From NCBI GenBank assembly GCA_022767285.1, contig JALENY010000010.1:1-64000 (forward strand): a stretch of 64,000 bases of DNA. Direction: 5' to 3'. This stretch comes from Lachnospiraceae bacterium. Lineage in GTDB: Bacteria; Bacillota; Clostridia; Lachnospirales; Lachnospiraceae. Within the stretch, counting starts at the first letter, position 1; the number at the start of each line of letters is the position of its first letter. Under the pieces are notes generated by a model that had not been told where the DNA came from, did no database searches, and saw nothing but the letters and a program-made list of their open reading frames with translations. The position numbers and the translations under genes were made by a program. Of the stretch, positions 52,035 through 61,117 are shown piece by piece.

Positions 52035-53954
52035 ATGAACGAGAAAGAGACATTCAAACCTTACGTGAGTGCAGACAAAGTTTTGCCTGAGTTCACAGTA
52101 TCATCGATTTTAGTCGGTGTTATTCTCGCTGTAGTCTTCGGCGCAGCGAATGCATACCTGGGGCTTCGTGTAGGTATGACCGTATCTGCTTCAATTCCGG
52201 CGGCAGTTATCGGTATGGGAATCTATAAAGTGGTTTCTAGAAAGGATACAATCCTGGAAAGCAACATGGTTCAGACCATTGGCTCTGCAGGTGAGTCTCT
52301 GGCAGCCGGTGCAATTTTCACTATGCCCGCATTATTCCTGTGGGCTGCAGAAGGAAAAGGCGAGATGCCCGGTATCCTTGAGATTTCATTAATTGCCTTA
52401 TTTGGCGGACTTCTAGGTGTATGCTTCATGGTTCCGCTGAGAAAAGCCCTGATCGTAAAGGAACATGGCACACTTCCCTATCCGGAAGGCACTGCATGTG
52501 CAGAAGTTCTTCTGGCTGGTGAAGAAGGCGGTGCCAATGCGGCTACCGTATTTATCGGTATGGGTATTGCAGCTGTATTAAAATTTGTTGTTGACGGTTT
52601 TAAAGCAGTTGGCGGTGTTATAACTCTGACTGTTAACAAGCTTCATGGAGAGATCAGTACAGAAGTATATCCGGCGCTTGTCAGTGTCGGTTATATCTGC
52701 GGATTCAAGATTGCTTCTTACATGTTTGCGGGTGGTATCCTTGGATGGCTGGTCCTGATTCCGGCGATTTATCTGTTCGGCGGAGAAACCATTCTGTTCC
52801 CGGGTTCAACAACCATTGCTGAAATGTGGGAGGCAGGCGGAGCATCCGCACTCTGGGGCAGCTACATCCGTTACATCGGTGCAGGTGCCGTAGCTGCCGG
52901 CGGTATCATCAGTCTGATCAAATCTCTTCCGCTGATCGTGCGTACATTTGCAGAGGCTATGAAGGGATTAAAAGGTTCCCAGGGCGCTGCAAATGAAGCA
53001 AGAACCGATCAGGATATGAAACTGCCGATTATCCTTGGCATGATTCTGGTTCTGGCCGTTCTGATCGCGCTGGTGCCGCAGGTTCCGGTTGATATCATCG
53101 GTGCTGTTATTATTGTAATCTTCGGTTTCTTCTTTGCAACCGTATCTTCCAGAATGGTTGGTCTGGTAGGAAGCAGTAACAACCCTGTATCCGGTATGGC
53201 GATCGCAACTCTGCTTGTGACCACTCTGATTCTGAAAGGAACCGGTAAGACCGGTATCGCTGGTATGACAGCAGCAATCGCAATCGGTTCCATCATCTGT
53301 ATCGTAGCAGCCATGGCCGGTGACATGTCTCAGGACTTAAAGACTGGCTATATTCTCGGTGCTACACCGAAAAAGCAGCAGTATGGTGAAATCATTGGTT
53401 CTATTGTATCTGCTGTAACCATCGGATTTGTTCTGTACCTGTTAAACGCAGCATGGGGATTCGGAACCACGGAACTGGCTGCTCCGCAGGCAACTCTGAT
53501 GAAAATGATCGTAGAAGGTGTTATGGACGGAAACCTGCCGTGGACCCTGGTATTCATCGGTGTGTTTATTGCAATTGTTGTAGAACTCCTTCGCATTCCG
53601 GTGCTGCCCTTTGCAATCGGTCTGTATCTGCCGATCGAGCTTTCTTCCTGTATCATGGTCGGTGGTGTACTTCGTTGGGCACTGGAAAAGAAAAAATATG
53701 CCAGCGAGAAGAAAAAAGAGCGCATCATCAACAACGGTGTACTTTGCTGTTCCGGTATGATTGCCGGTGAAGGCCTTGTTGGTATTATCCTTGCTATCCT
53801 TGCTGTGATTCCGCTTGGTGCAGGTACCCTTAAAGACGCAGTTGATCTTTCCGGCGTTATTAATCTCGGACAGATCGGCGGACTCATTATTCTGGTACTG
53901 GTTATTCTGACAATCCTGAAGTTTACGATCTGGAGCAAAGACGCTAAGAACTGA
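52035..53954 (+). CDS. OPT-family oligopeptide transporter
   Basis: This 639-residue membrane protein has about 15-16 hydrophobic helices. The N-terminal helix region with NAYLGLRVGMTVSASIPAAV and GSSNNPVSGMAI is typical of the OPT family (YsaA/iron-siderophore-like branch). These proteins take up oligopeptides or metal-chelate compounds with protons; the substrate here is unknown. AGAGGAGAG precedes the ATG. A PqqD-like gene follows after 2 bases, so they form an operon. Confidence 0.88.
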   Translation: MNEKETFKPYVSADKVLPEFTVSSILVGVILAVVFGAANAYLGLRVGMTVSASIPAAVIGMGIYKVVSRKDTILESNMVQTIGSAGESLAAGAIFTMPALFLWAAEGKGEMPGILEISLIALFGGLLGVCFMVPLRKALIVKEHGTLPYPEGTACAEVLLAGEEGGANAATVFIGMGIAAVLKFVVDGFKAVGGVITLTVNKLHGEISTEVYPALVSVGYICGFKIASYMFAGGILGWLVLIPAIYLFGGETILFPGSTTIAEMWEAGGASALWGSYIRYIGAGAVAAGGIISLIKSLPLIVRTFAEAMKGLKGSQGAANEARTDQDMKLPIILGMILVLAVLIALVPQVPVDIIGAVIIVIFGFFFATVSSRMVGLVGSSNNPVSGMAIATLLVTTLILKGTGKTGIAGMTAAIAIGSIICIVAAMAGDMSQDLKTGYILGATPKKQQYGEIIGSIVSAVTIGFVLYLLNAAWGFGTTELAAPQATLMKMIVEGVMDGNLPWTLVFIGVFIAIVVELLRIPVLPFAIGLYLPIELSSCIMVGGVLRWALEKKKYASEKKKERIINNGVLCCSGMIAGEGLVGIILAILAVIPLGAGTLKDAVDLSGVINLGQIGGLIILVLVILTILKFTIWSKDAKN

Positions 53955-53956
53955 GT

Positions 53957-54301
53957 ATGAGTAAAAAAGAAGAAAAAAACATTCTGGACTATGTCCCGGT
54001 AAAAGATGAAAAGCTGAAATGGGACATGGACGAAAACGGGGCTGTTACCATTCACATGGAAAACAAAGGCTTTTTTGCCTTTGTGGCGCAGAAAGCGTTT
54101 AACCGCCCCAGATACAGTCATATTGCTCTTGAAAAATTCGGAAGCTTTATCTGGCCGAGGATTGACGGAGAAAAAAGTATCTACGACATAGCCCGTGAGG
54201 TAAAGCTGGAGTTCGGGGAGGAAGCGGAACCGCTGTATGACCGGATCCTTCCGTACTTTCGCACTCTGTATGGACATAACTTCATAAAGTGGAAAAAATA
54301 G
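53957..54301 (+). CDS. PqqD-family protein
   Basis: This 114-residue protein has the PqqD/RRE-like fold in its C-terminal half (about 58-112), with FGSFIWPRIDGEKSIYDIA and an FRTLYGHNFIKW end. PqqD-like domains bind precursor peptides for radical SAM enzymes. No radical SAM or precursor gene is nearby; the only partner is the OPT transporter two bases upstream. It may bind a peptide that is taken up or regulate the transporter (inference). Confidence 0.72.
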   Translation: MSKKEEKNILDYVPVKDEKLKWDMDENGAVTIHMENKGFFAFVAQKAFNRPRYSHIALEKFGSFIWPRIDGEKSIYDIAREVKLEFGEEAEPLYDRILPYFRTLYGHNFIKWKK

Positions 54302-54313
54302 CCGAAAGGTAAG

Positions 54314-54345
54314 GGGCTGTGCGAGTCATCGCACAGCCCTTTTTA
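54314..54345 (+). terminator. Intrinsic terminator of the OPT-PqqD operon
   Basis: GGGCTGTGCGA and TCGCACAGCCC pair perfectly around GTCA, followed by TTTTT. Confidence 0.92.
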
Positions 54346-54429
54346 CAAAAGTGCGATATTAAGTTCCTTTTATATAAAAACTCTGTCTTGACTTCATTTT
54401 TGAAGGAAAATACTGTCTTTAAACAGGCA

Positions 54430-54458
54430 TTGTTTTTGCAGCTTATCTGTAATATAAT
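54430..54458 (+). promoter_or_regulatory. Sigma-A promoter of the DUF362/ferredoxin gene
   Basis: TTGTTT, a 17-base spacer and the consensus TATAAT (54453-54458) lie 37 bases before the start codon. A second candidate (TTGACT with TACTGT at 54388-54416) lies just upstream. Confidence 0.7.
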
Positions 54459-54495
54459 GGAAGAAATTTAACCCAAAGCAGGAGGTTTGGCTATC

Positions 54496-55611
54496 ATGGA
54501 AAAAAGTAAAGTGTATTTTACAAATATGCGTGTAAGAAACGGAGACAGTCTCCAGAAAAAACTGGCGCGTCTTATGAAAGCAGCCGGAATCGGCAATATA
54601 GATTTTGAAAATAAATATGTGGCAATCAAAATGCATTTTGGTGAGCCGGGCAATCTGGCGTATTTAAGACCGAATTATGCAAAGACGGTGGCAGATATGG
54701 TAAAAGAGCTGGGTGGGAAACCGTTTCTCACCGATTGTAATACTCTTTATGTAGGCGGAAGAAAAAATGCCCTTGATCATATTGACTCTGCTTATGAAAA
54801 TGGTTTTTCTCCTTTTTCAACCGGATGCCATGTGCTGATCGGTGATGGCCTGAAAGGAACGGATGATGTCCTTGTGCCTGTGGAAGGCGGCACTTATGTA
54901 AAAGAGGCAAAAATCGGCCGGGCCATTATGGATGCAGATGTCTTTATCACACTGACCCATTTTAAAGGCCATGAGCAGGCCGGCTTTGGTGGCTGTCTGA
55001 AGAATATCGGTATGGGATGCGGTTCCCGTGCCGGGAAAATGGAAATGCACAGTGCAGGCAAACCGTTTGTAAAAGAAAAATATTGTATTGGCTGCGGTGC
55101 ATGTACTCGCATCTGCGCACATGAAGCAGCCATTGTTACGGAAAAAAGGGCACATATTGATCAAAATAAGTGTGTGGGGTGTGGCCGCTGCATTGGTGTA
55201 TGTCCGAAAGATGCAGTAAAAGCAGCGAATGATGAGGCATTTGATGTCCTCAATTGTAAAATTGCAGAATATTCAAAAGCAGTTGTGGACGGAAGACCTC
55301 AGTTCCATATCAGCCTTGTGGTGGATGTATCTCCGTTCTGTGACTGTCATGGGGAAAATGATGTGGCTATCGTACCGGATGTGGGAATGTTCGCTTCTTT
55401 TGATCCGGTAGCCATTGATGTGGCATGTGCGGATGCGGTAAACGCACAGCAGCCTGCAAAGGGCAGTCTTTTGGATGAGTGCTGCAGGGAACATGATCAT
55501 CATGACCATTTCACAACCATCGGCCCCAACACCAATTGGAAAACGGCTATTGAACATGGTGTTAAAATCGGTCTTGGCAATGATCAGTATGAGCTGATAG
55601 AAGTTCGTTGA
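54496..55611 (+). CDS. DUF362 protein with two 4Fe-4S clusters
   Basis: This 371-residue protein has an N-terminal DUF362 domain (about 1-185, with VAIKMHFGEPGN and THFKGHEQAGFGGCLKNIGM) and a ferredoxin insert (about 190-250) with two clusters: CIGCGACTRIC and CVGCGRCIGVC. The DUF362 domain then continues. It is a cytoplasmic iron-sulfur protein of unknown reaction. CAGGAGG precedes the start; the ATG at 54496 is used, but an upstream TTG is possible. Confidence 0.85.
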   Translation: MEKSKVYFTNMRVRNGDSLQKKLARLMKAAGIGNIDFENKYVAIKMHFGEPGNLAYLRPNYAKTVADMVKELGGKPFLTDCNTLYVGGRKNALDHIDSAYENGFSPFSTGCHVLIGDGLKGTDDVLVPVEGGTYVKEAKIGRAIMDADVFITLTHFKGHEQAGFGGCLKNIGMGCGSRAGKMEMHSAGKPFVKEKYCIGCGACTRICAHEAAIVTEKRAHIDQNKCVGCGRCIGVCPKDAVKAANDEAFDVLNCKIAEYSKAVVDGRPQFHISLVVDVSPFCDCHGENDVAIVPDVGMFASFDPVAIDVACADAVNAQQPAKGSLLDECCREHDHHDHFTTIGPNTNWKTAIEHGVKIGLGNDQYELIEVR

Positions 55612-55685
55612 GTTTTGTGAACGAAGATTCTTTTGCCGTGGCGAAATAGTTTCAGGATATGTTCAGATATTTGGATCTGATGTCG

Positions 55686-55732
55686 GGACGAGGCAACTGT
55701 CGCAAAGAATAGGAGCCTCGTCCTGTATTTTT
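55686..55732 (+). terminator. Intrinsic terminator after the DUF362 gene
   Basis: GGACGAGGC and GCCTCGTCC pair perfectly around a loop of about 20 bases, then TGTATTTTT. The remaining part of the 309-base gap holds the next promoter and no ORF of note. Confidence 0.78.
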
Positions 55733-55860
55733 ATGCGGAGAAGGATAACTTCAATGATTTGCCTGCAGGTATGAAAAACATTCATAGCGGATATGATAAT
55801 CTTACCATGCAAAGCCCGCCCGCCTGAAAGGCATGTATGGTATGCCGTCTGAAATCAAAG

Positions 55861-55889
55861 TTGAAATCAGGAATGAAATCTGCTATACT
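55861..55889 (+). promoter_or_regulatory. Sigma-A promoter of the YitT-family gene
   Basis: TTGAAA (55861-55866), a 17-base spacer and TATACT (55884-55889), 32 bases before the ATG. Confidence 0.8.
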
Positions 55890-55920
55890 GCAAAAGGTTA
55901 TTTCGGCCAGGAGGTAATTA

Positions 55921-56793
55921 ATGGTAAAAATACGAAAAGAGTCCCCTCTGCGGGATTATCTGCTGATTTTTGTCGGTGCTGCCCTGATGGCAGTTGCCAT
56001 TCTCATGATCTTTGAACCCTGTGGGCTGGTAACAGGAGGTTTCTCCGGTCTGGCAATTATCATTAAAAATCTGACGGAGTATTGGGTACCCGGTGGTATT
56101 CCACTCTGGATCACAAACATTGTTCTAAATATTCCTTTATTTCTGGCTGGCATTGCCATAAAAGGGAAAAAGTTTATGATGCGGGCTATATTCGGGGCGG
56201 TCATGCTGTCTTTCTGGCTGGCAGTCCTGCCGGACAAGCCGCTGGTTACAGGTGATATACTTCTGTCTGTTATCGTAGGCGGAGTGCTTCAGGGAATTGG
56301 AATCGGCCTGGTCTTTCTGGGCAGAGGAACCACAGGCGGTTCCGATACGCTGGCTGCCCTGATTCAGCATTGGCTGCGTCATTATACGATTGCGCAGATC
56401 ATGCAGATCGTCGATGCGGCGATTGTGGCTCTGGGTGCATATATTTTTGGAATCAACAATGCGCTTTATGCGGTCATTGCAATCGTGATTATTACAAAAG
56501 TGTCGGATGGACTGATCGAAGGTATGAAGTTTGCCAAAGCGGCATATATTATCACGGAGAAACCCGCCCAGGTAGCTGAAGTGATCATGAAGGAACTTCC
56601 CAGAGGGGTGACGGGACTTCCGGCCAGGGGAATGTATTCAGGTCAGGAAAAGACCATGCTGTTTTGTGTTGTTTCAAAAAAGCAAATTGTGGAATTGAAG
56701 GAAATCGTTTCCAAAATCGATCCGCATGCATTTGTCATTGTCAGCGACGCAAGGGAAGTGCTGGGAGAGGGTTTTCAACAGGTTAAATATTAA
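55921..56793 (+). CDS. YitT-family membrane protein (DUF161/DUF2179)
   Basis: This 290-residue protein has five to six membrane helices (about 12-205) with FEPCGLVTGGFSGLAI and GRGTTGGSDTLA, the DUF161 signature, and a soluble C-terminal DUF2179 domain (about 210-290). A homologue, YvjA, lies near ftsEX in Bacillus. The function is unknown; a transporter is often proposed. AGGAGG precedes the ATG. Confidence 0.88.
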   Translation: MVKIRKESPLRDYLLIFVGAALMAVAILMIFEPCGLVTGGFSGLAIIIKNLTEYWVPGGIPLWITNIVLNIPLFLAGIAIKGKKFMMRAIFGAVMLSFWLAVLPDKPLVTGDILLSVIVGGVLQGIGIGLVFLGRGTTGGSDTLAALIQHWLRHYTIAQIMQIVDAAIVALGAYIFGINNALYAVIAIVIITKVSDGLIEGMKFAKAAYIITEKPAQVAEVIMKELPRGVTGLPARGMYSGQEKTMLFCVVSKKQIVELKEIVSKIDPHAFVIVSDAREVLGEGFQQVKY

Positions 56794-56939
56794 AAAAGTA
56801 TTAATAAAAAGTTAAAAAAATGTGTTTTCTCTTTCTTTTTTGTCTATTTTGCATTATTATAGATGATGATAGTGGGTTATTTTATTCAAAAAAACAATAA
56901 TGAAATAGAAAATAAAACCGGTGATGTGAGGGAAAACAT

Positions 56940-58028
56940 ATGATATCGAACTTAGTACTCCAGAATACAATTGAAGGTTTAAAAGCAATTACAAAAGTAG
57001 AACTTATGGTCTGTGGATTGGATGGAAAAGTGACAGCATCCACATATGACAGCAGTTTGATCACGGAAGAAGATATTTCCAGTTTTGCTGATTCTCAAGC
57101 TGAAAGCCAGGAGATGAAAGGCAGTCAGTTATTTAAAATTTATGACGATTATCAGCTGGAGTACATTCTGGTTATTACTGGCCAGGCAGAAGATGTCTAT
57201 ATGATAGGCAAAATGGTGGTATTCCAGATTCAGACTTTGCTCGTGGCATATAAAGAGCGTTTTGATAAAGACAACTTTATCAAAAACCTTCTATTGGATA
57301 ATCTGCTTCTGGTGGACATCTACAACCGCGCGAAAAAGTTACATATTGAGACCAATGCAAGACGTGTGGTATTTATTCTTGAGACCAGTCAGGGTAAAGA
57401 CTACTCCACTTTAGAGGGAGTGAAAAATGTTTTTGCGGGAAAATCTGGTGATTTCATCACAGCGGTTGACGAAAAGAGTATTATTGTGATAAAAGAATTA
57501 GAGGAAAGTGACGGCACTCCGGAATTGGAGAAAATTGCCAGATCGATCCTGAATGTACTGAGTCCGGAGGAATCCGATGACGTACATGTGGCTTATGGAA
57601 CAATCATCCATGAATTGCGTGAGGTATCCCGTTCTTACAAAGAGGCCCGTATGGCGCTGGATGTTGGAAAAATCTTTTTCGGAGATCAGGATGTCATTGC
57701 GTACAGCTCATTGGGTATCGGCCGTCTGATTTACCAGCTGCCGATTCCGCTGTGCAAAATGTTTATAAAGGAGATTTTTGAAAATAAGAGTCCGGATGAC
57801 TTTGATGAAGAGACGATTACGACGATCAACAAGTTCTTTGAGAACAGTCTGAATGTGTCTGAGACATCACGTCAGTTATACATTCACAGAAACACACTGG
57901 TATATCGTCTGGATAAGCTTCAGAAGAGCACGGGACTGGATCTTCGTGTATTCGAAGATGCTATTACCTTTAAAATCGCACTTATGGTTGTTCAGTATAT
58001 GAAATATATGGAGACACTTGACTATTAA
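56940..58028 (+). CDS. CdaR/PucR-type transcription regulator
   Basis: This 362-residue protein has an N-terminal ligand-type domain (about 1-115), a middle GGDEF-like CdaR domain (about 130-265) and a C-terminal PucR helix-turn-helix (about 290-350) with LNVSETSRQLYIHRNTLVYRL. CdaR of Escherichia senses sugar diacids; the ligand here is unknown. The start ATG follows GTGAGGG. It is not in an obvious operon with its target, and ftsE follows after 29 bases. Confidence 0.83.
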   Translation: MISNLVLQNTIEGLKAITKVELMVCGLDGKVTASTYDSSLITEEDISSFADSQAESQEMKGSQLFKIYDDYQLEYILVITGQAEDVYMIGKMVVFQIQTLLVAYKERFDKDNFIKNLLLDNLLLVDIYNRAKKLHIETNARRVVFILETSQGKDYSTLEGVKNVFAGKSGDFITAVDEKSIIVIKELEESDGTPELEKIARSILNVLSPEESDDVHVAYGTIIHELREVSRSYKEARMALDVGKIFFGDQDVIAYSSLGIGRLIYQLPIPLCKMFIKEIFENKSPDDFDEETITTINKFFENSLNVSETSRQLYIHRNTLVYRLDKLQKSTGLDLRVFEDAITFKIALMVVQYMKYMETLDY

Positions 58029-58057
58029 GTCGAAAGGTACAAAAGCAGGAGGTTATT

Positions 58058-58741
58058 ATGATTGATTTGGATCGTGTCAGCAAAGCATATACCAAAGGCC
58101 AGCCGGCCGTTGATGAGATATCTTTGCACGTAGACAAAGGGGAGTTTGTCTTCGTAGTTGGTGACAGTGGATCAGGAAAATCTACGTTGATTAAACTGTT
58201 GTTAAAAGAACTTGAGCCGACCCAGGGCATTATTACCGTAAACGGTCATGTCCTGAATACAATGAAACGAAGAAAAATTGCCAAATATCGCAGAGGAATC
58301 GGTGTCGTTTTCCAGGACTTCCGACTTCTGCCGGATCGCAATGTTTACGAAAATGTAGCATTTGCCCTCAGGGTTTGTGAATATCCCAACCGTATTATCA
58401 AGAGAAAAGTGCCGGAGATTCTGCGTCTTGTGGGACTTGCAGAAAAATACAAGTCTCTGCCGAGACAATTGTCCGGTGGAGAGCAGCAGAGAGTTGCCAT
58501 TGCACGTGCGCTGGTCAACAATCCGGATGTACTTCTGGCTGATGAGCCGACCGGTAATCTGGACCCGAACAATTCTTATGAAATAATGAAACTGTTGGAA
58601 GAAGTCAATGAGCGTGGAACGACAGTCCTTGTGGTTACACACAACAAGGAACTGGTAAATGCGTTTAAAAAACGTGTTATTACCATGCGCAGAGGCGTCA
58701 TAGCACATGATGAAGAAGAAGGTGAATACATTGAGGCTTAG
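58058..58741 (+). CDS. ftsE: Cell division ATP-binding protein FtsE
   Basis: FtsE has 227 residues. Walker A GDSGSGKST, signature LSGGEQQRVAIARA and Walker B LLADEPTGNLD are intact. FtsE with FtsX controls cell-wall hydrolases at division or elongation. AGCAGGAGG precedes the ATG. It overlaps ftsX. Confidence 0.96.
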   Translation: MIDLDRVSKAYTKGQPAVDEISLHVDKGEFVFVVGDSGSGKSTLIKLLLKELEPTQGIITVNGHVLNTMKRRKIAKYRRGIGVVFQDFRLLPDRNVYENVAFALRVCEYPNRIIKRKVPEILRLVGLAEKYKSLPRQLSGGEQQRVAIARALVNNPDVLLADEPTGNLDPNNSYEIMKLLEEVNERGTTVLVVTHNKELVNAFKKRVITMRRGVIAHDEEEGEYIEA

Positions 58742-59642
58742 TTCAATCGGATATATTATCAAACAGGGCTTTAAGAATATCTGGCACAACCTGATGTTTT
58801 CATTGGCATCAGTGGCTACCATGATTGCCTGTATCTTCTTATTTGGGCTGTTTGCTGCAGTGCTGATGAATTTTGAAAGCATTGTAAAAAGTGTGGAACA
58901 GGAAGTTGGTGTGACCGTACTGTTCGAAGATGGGATCTCTCAGGCGAAAATCGATAAGATCGGTGAAGAAATCTGGAAATATGAAGGCGTGACTCAGGTT
59001 GATTTTACATCCGCAGAGGAAGCCTGGGAAGAATTCCAGATGGATTATTTTGACGGTGATGCGGATGCAGCAGCCACATTTGGTGATGACAATCCGCTGG
59101 CAAATTCAGCCAGTTATACGGTTCAGGTGGATGAGATTGAGAAGCAAAATGATCTGGTTGCTTATATTCAGGGGCTGGACGGTGTATCAAAGGTAAATCA
59201 GTCCGCAGGTGCGGTGGATACCCTGAGCAGTTTCAACAATCTGATCGGTTACGTTTCCATGTTCATCATTCTGGTGCTCCTTGTGGTATCCGTTTTCCTG
59301 ATCAGCAACACTGTCACTATGGGAATTAACGTTCGAAAAAATGAGATCGCAATTATGAAATGGATTGGTGCGACGGATACCTTTGTCCGTGCTCCCTTTG
59401 TGGTGGAAGGTGCCATTCTCGGAATTGTGGGAGCAGCAATACCGCTGGCTGTGTTATACATGGGATACGATAAGATTATCAATTATGTATTAACAAAATT
59501 TACAATTTTGTCTACGTTGTCCAATGCAACGGTTGCGGCAAATGATCTGTTTCGTTTTCTGATGCCGGCTGGTCTTATCTTGGGAATCGGAATCGGTCTG
59601 GCAGGCAGTATAATGACGATCCGCAAGCATCTGAGAGTTTAA
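58707..59642 (+). CDS. ftsX: Cell division protein FtsX
   Basis: FtsX has about 311 residues: a cytoplasmic start, a first helix (about 32-54), an extracellular domain (about 60-180) and three further helices. GYIIKQGFKNIW and the NTVTMGINVRKNEIAIMKWIGA loop are typical of Firmicute FtsX. The start is uncertain: this ATG, a GTG at 58722 or a TTG at 58731, which begins MRLSS as other FtsX proteins do. It overlaps ftsE by at least 11 bases. Confidence 0.93.
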   Translation: MMKKKVNTLRLSSIGYIIKQGFKNIWHNLMFSLASVATMIACIFLFGLFAAVLMNFESIVKSVEQEVGVTVLFEDGISQAKIDKIGEEIWKYEGVTQVDFTSAEEAWEEFQMDYFDGDADAAATFGDDNPLANSASYTVQVDEIEKQNDLVAYIQGLDGVSKVNQSAGAVDTLSSFNNLIGYVSMFIILVLLVVSVFLISNTVTMGINVRKNEIAIMKWIGATDTFVRAPFVVEGAILGIVGAAIPLAVLYMGYDKIINYVLTKFTILSTLSNATVAANDLFRFLMPAGLILGIGIGLAGSIMTIRKHLRV

Positions 59643-59677
59643 TTGCAGGTGAATGAAAGGTTATCGGAAAGTACCGT

Positions 59678-59700
59678 AAAGGGCTTGAGATAGCCTTTTT
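59678..59700 (+). terminator. Weak terminator between ftsX and the S41 peptidase
   Basis: AAAGG-GCT and AGC-CTTT pair around TGAGAT, followed by TT. It may reduce readthrough from ftsX. Confidence 0.5.
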
Positions 59701-59748
59701 CTGCGGATAAGAGTATTTGAGAAATTCTGATTGAAAAAAGAGGTTATT

Positions 59749-60999
59749 ATGGAAGAAAACATGGAAAAAAAGGAAACTGCCGATGAAAGTGTGAAAGCGG
59801 AGAAACATGTGCCGGGTGCGGCTGTAAAGAACGGAGAGGAAGAAGGACACGAAAAGAAAAACAGTGGTATGGCAAAAGGTTTTTTGCTTGGTATTGTTTT
59901 TACCGGAATTGTATTTGGAATCCTTTATTATGTGGCTGGACGCGATGCAAAAGAGGCGCTGATACGAAAATATATTTCGGAAGTATATCTGGAAGAGGTG
60001 GACCGTGAAACACTGAAGGAAGGAGCCTACGCCGGTATGGTGGAGGCGTTGGGAGACCCCTATTCCACCTATTTTTCAATCGAAGAATATGAACAGTTGG
60101 CTCAGGATAACGCGGGAACCTATGTGGGAATCGGCATTGTGATGCAGCAAGATCTGGATACAGGTCTGCTGACCATAGTACGCTGTTATGAAAATGCCCC
60201 CGGAATTCTGGCCGGAATCTGCGAGGGTGATATCATATATAAGCTGAATGGCGAGAAGGTCACTGCGGATGATATGACTGAAGTGTCCCAGACCATACGA
60301 AATTCCGGCGAGGAGGGCGTGCATCTCACTCTTTTGCGGGAAGGTGAAAATGACTATGTGGAAGTAGATGTGGCGCCGGAAGAAGTGGAACTGCCGGTGG
60401 TGGCTCATCAGATGCTGGAGGATAACATCGGCTACCTTGCCATTTACGAGTTCAAAGAATCCACCCTGCATCAGTATCAGGAAGCATTTGCCGATCTGGA
60501 AGCTCAGGGAATGGAGCGGATCATCATAGATCTGAGAAACAATCCCGGAGGGCTGATGTCATCGGTGACCGGTATTTTGAACACGATTCTTCCGGAGGGA
60601 ACCATTGTTTATACGCTGGATAAAAATGGTAATCGCAAAGACTATATGGGAAGCGGCGAGACACCGCTTGAGATTCCAATGGTTGTTTTGACCAACGAAT
60701 ATTCTGCCAGTGCCTCGGAGATATTTGCAGGTGCAGTAAGAGATTATAACATAGCAAAACTGGTGGGTACGAAAACTTATGGAAAGGGAGTCGTTCAGAA
60801 CATCTTTTCTCTGGACGACGGGACTGCCCTGAAACTTACCATTGCAAACTATTATTCCCCAAACGGAATCAACATCAATGGAGAAGGGCTGGAACCGGAT
60901 GTGGAGGTGGAGCTGGATCTGACTCCTCAGGAGGACGGCACGATCGTGGATAATCAGCTGCAGACAGCCATTGAAACGGTGAAAAGCATGGATAATTAA
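59749..60999 (+). CDS. ctpA: S41-family C-terminal processing peptidase
   Basis: This 416-residue protease has a cytoplasmic polar start, a membrane helix (about 42-60), a PDZ domain (about 120-195) and the S41 catalytic domain. The catalytic serine is in NEYSASASEIFAG and the lysine in GTKTYGKGVVQ. CtpA/CtpB-type enzymes cut extracytoplasmic substrates; CtpB activates sporulation signalling in Bacillus. The ATG after AAAAGAGG is chosen over a TTG six codons upstream. It follows ftsEX. Confidence 0.93.
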   Translation: MEENMEKKETADESVKAEKHVPGAAVKNGEEEGHEKKNSGMAKGFLLGIVFTGIVFGILYYVAGRDAKEALIRKYISEVYLEEVDRETLKEGAYAGMVEALGDPYSTYFSIEEYEQLAQDNAGTYVGIGIVMQQDLDTGLLTIVRCYENAPGILAGICEGDIIYKLNGEKVTADDMTEVSQTIRNSGEEGVHLTLLREGENDYVEVDVAPEEVELPVVAHQMLEDNIGYLAIYEFKESTLHQYQEAFADLEAQGMERIIIDLRNNPGGLMSSVTGILNTILPEGTIVYTLDKNGNRKDYMGSGETPLEIPMVVLTNEYSASASEIFAGAVRDYNIAKLVGTKTYGKGVVQNIFSLDDGTALKLTIANYYSPNGININGEGLEPDVEVELDLTPQEDGTIVDNQLQTAIETVKSMDN

Positions 61000-61117
61000 A
61001 ACACCGATGACGCATCACATGGTTTTTAAAACTATGAAATGTGTAAAAACACTGGTATTTTCCTGAGATTAATGATAGAATAAAAAAGGAATGTTACTCA
61101 GTACAGGAGGAATTAAT

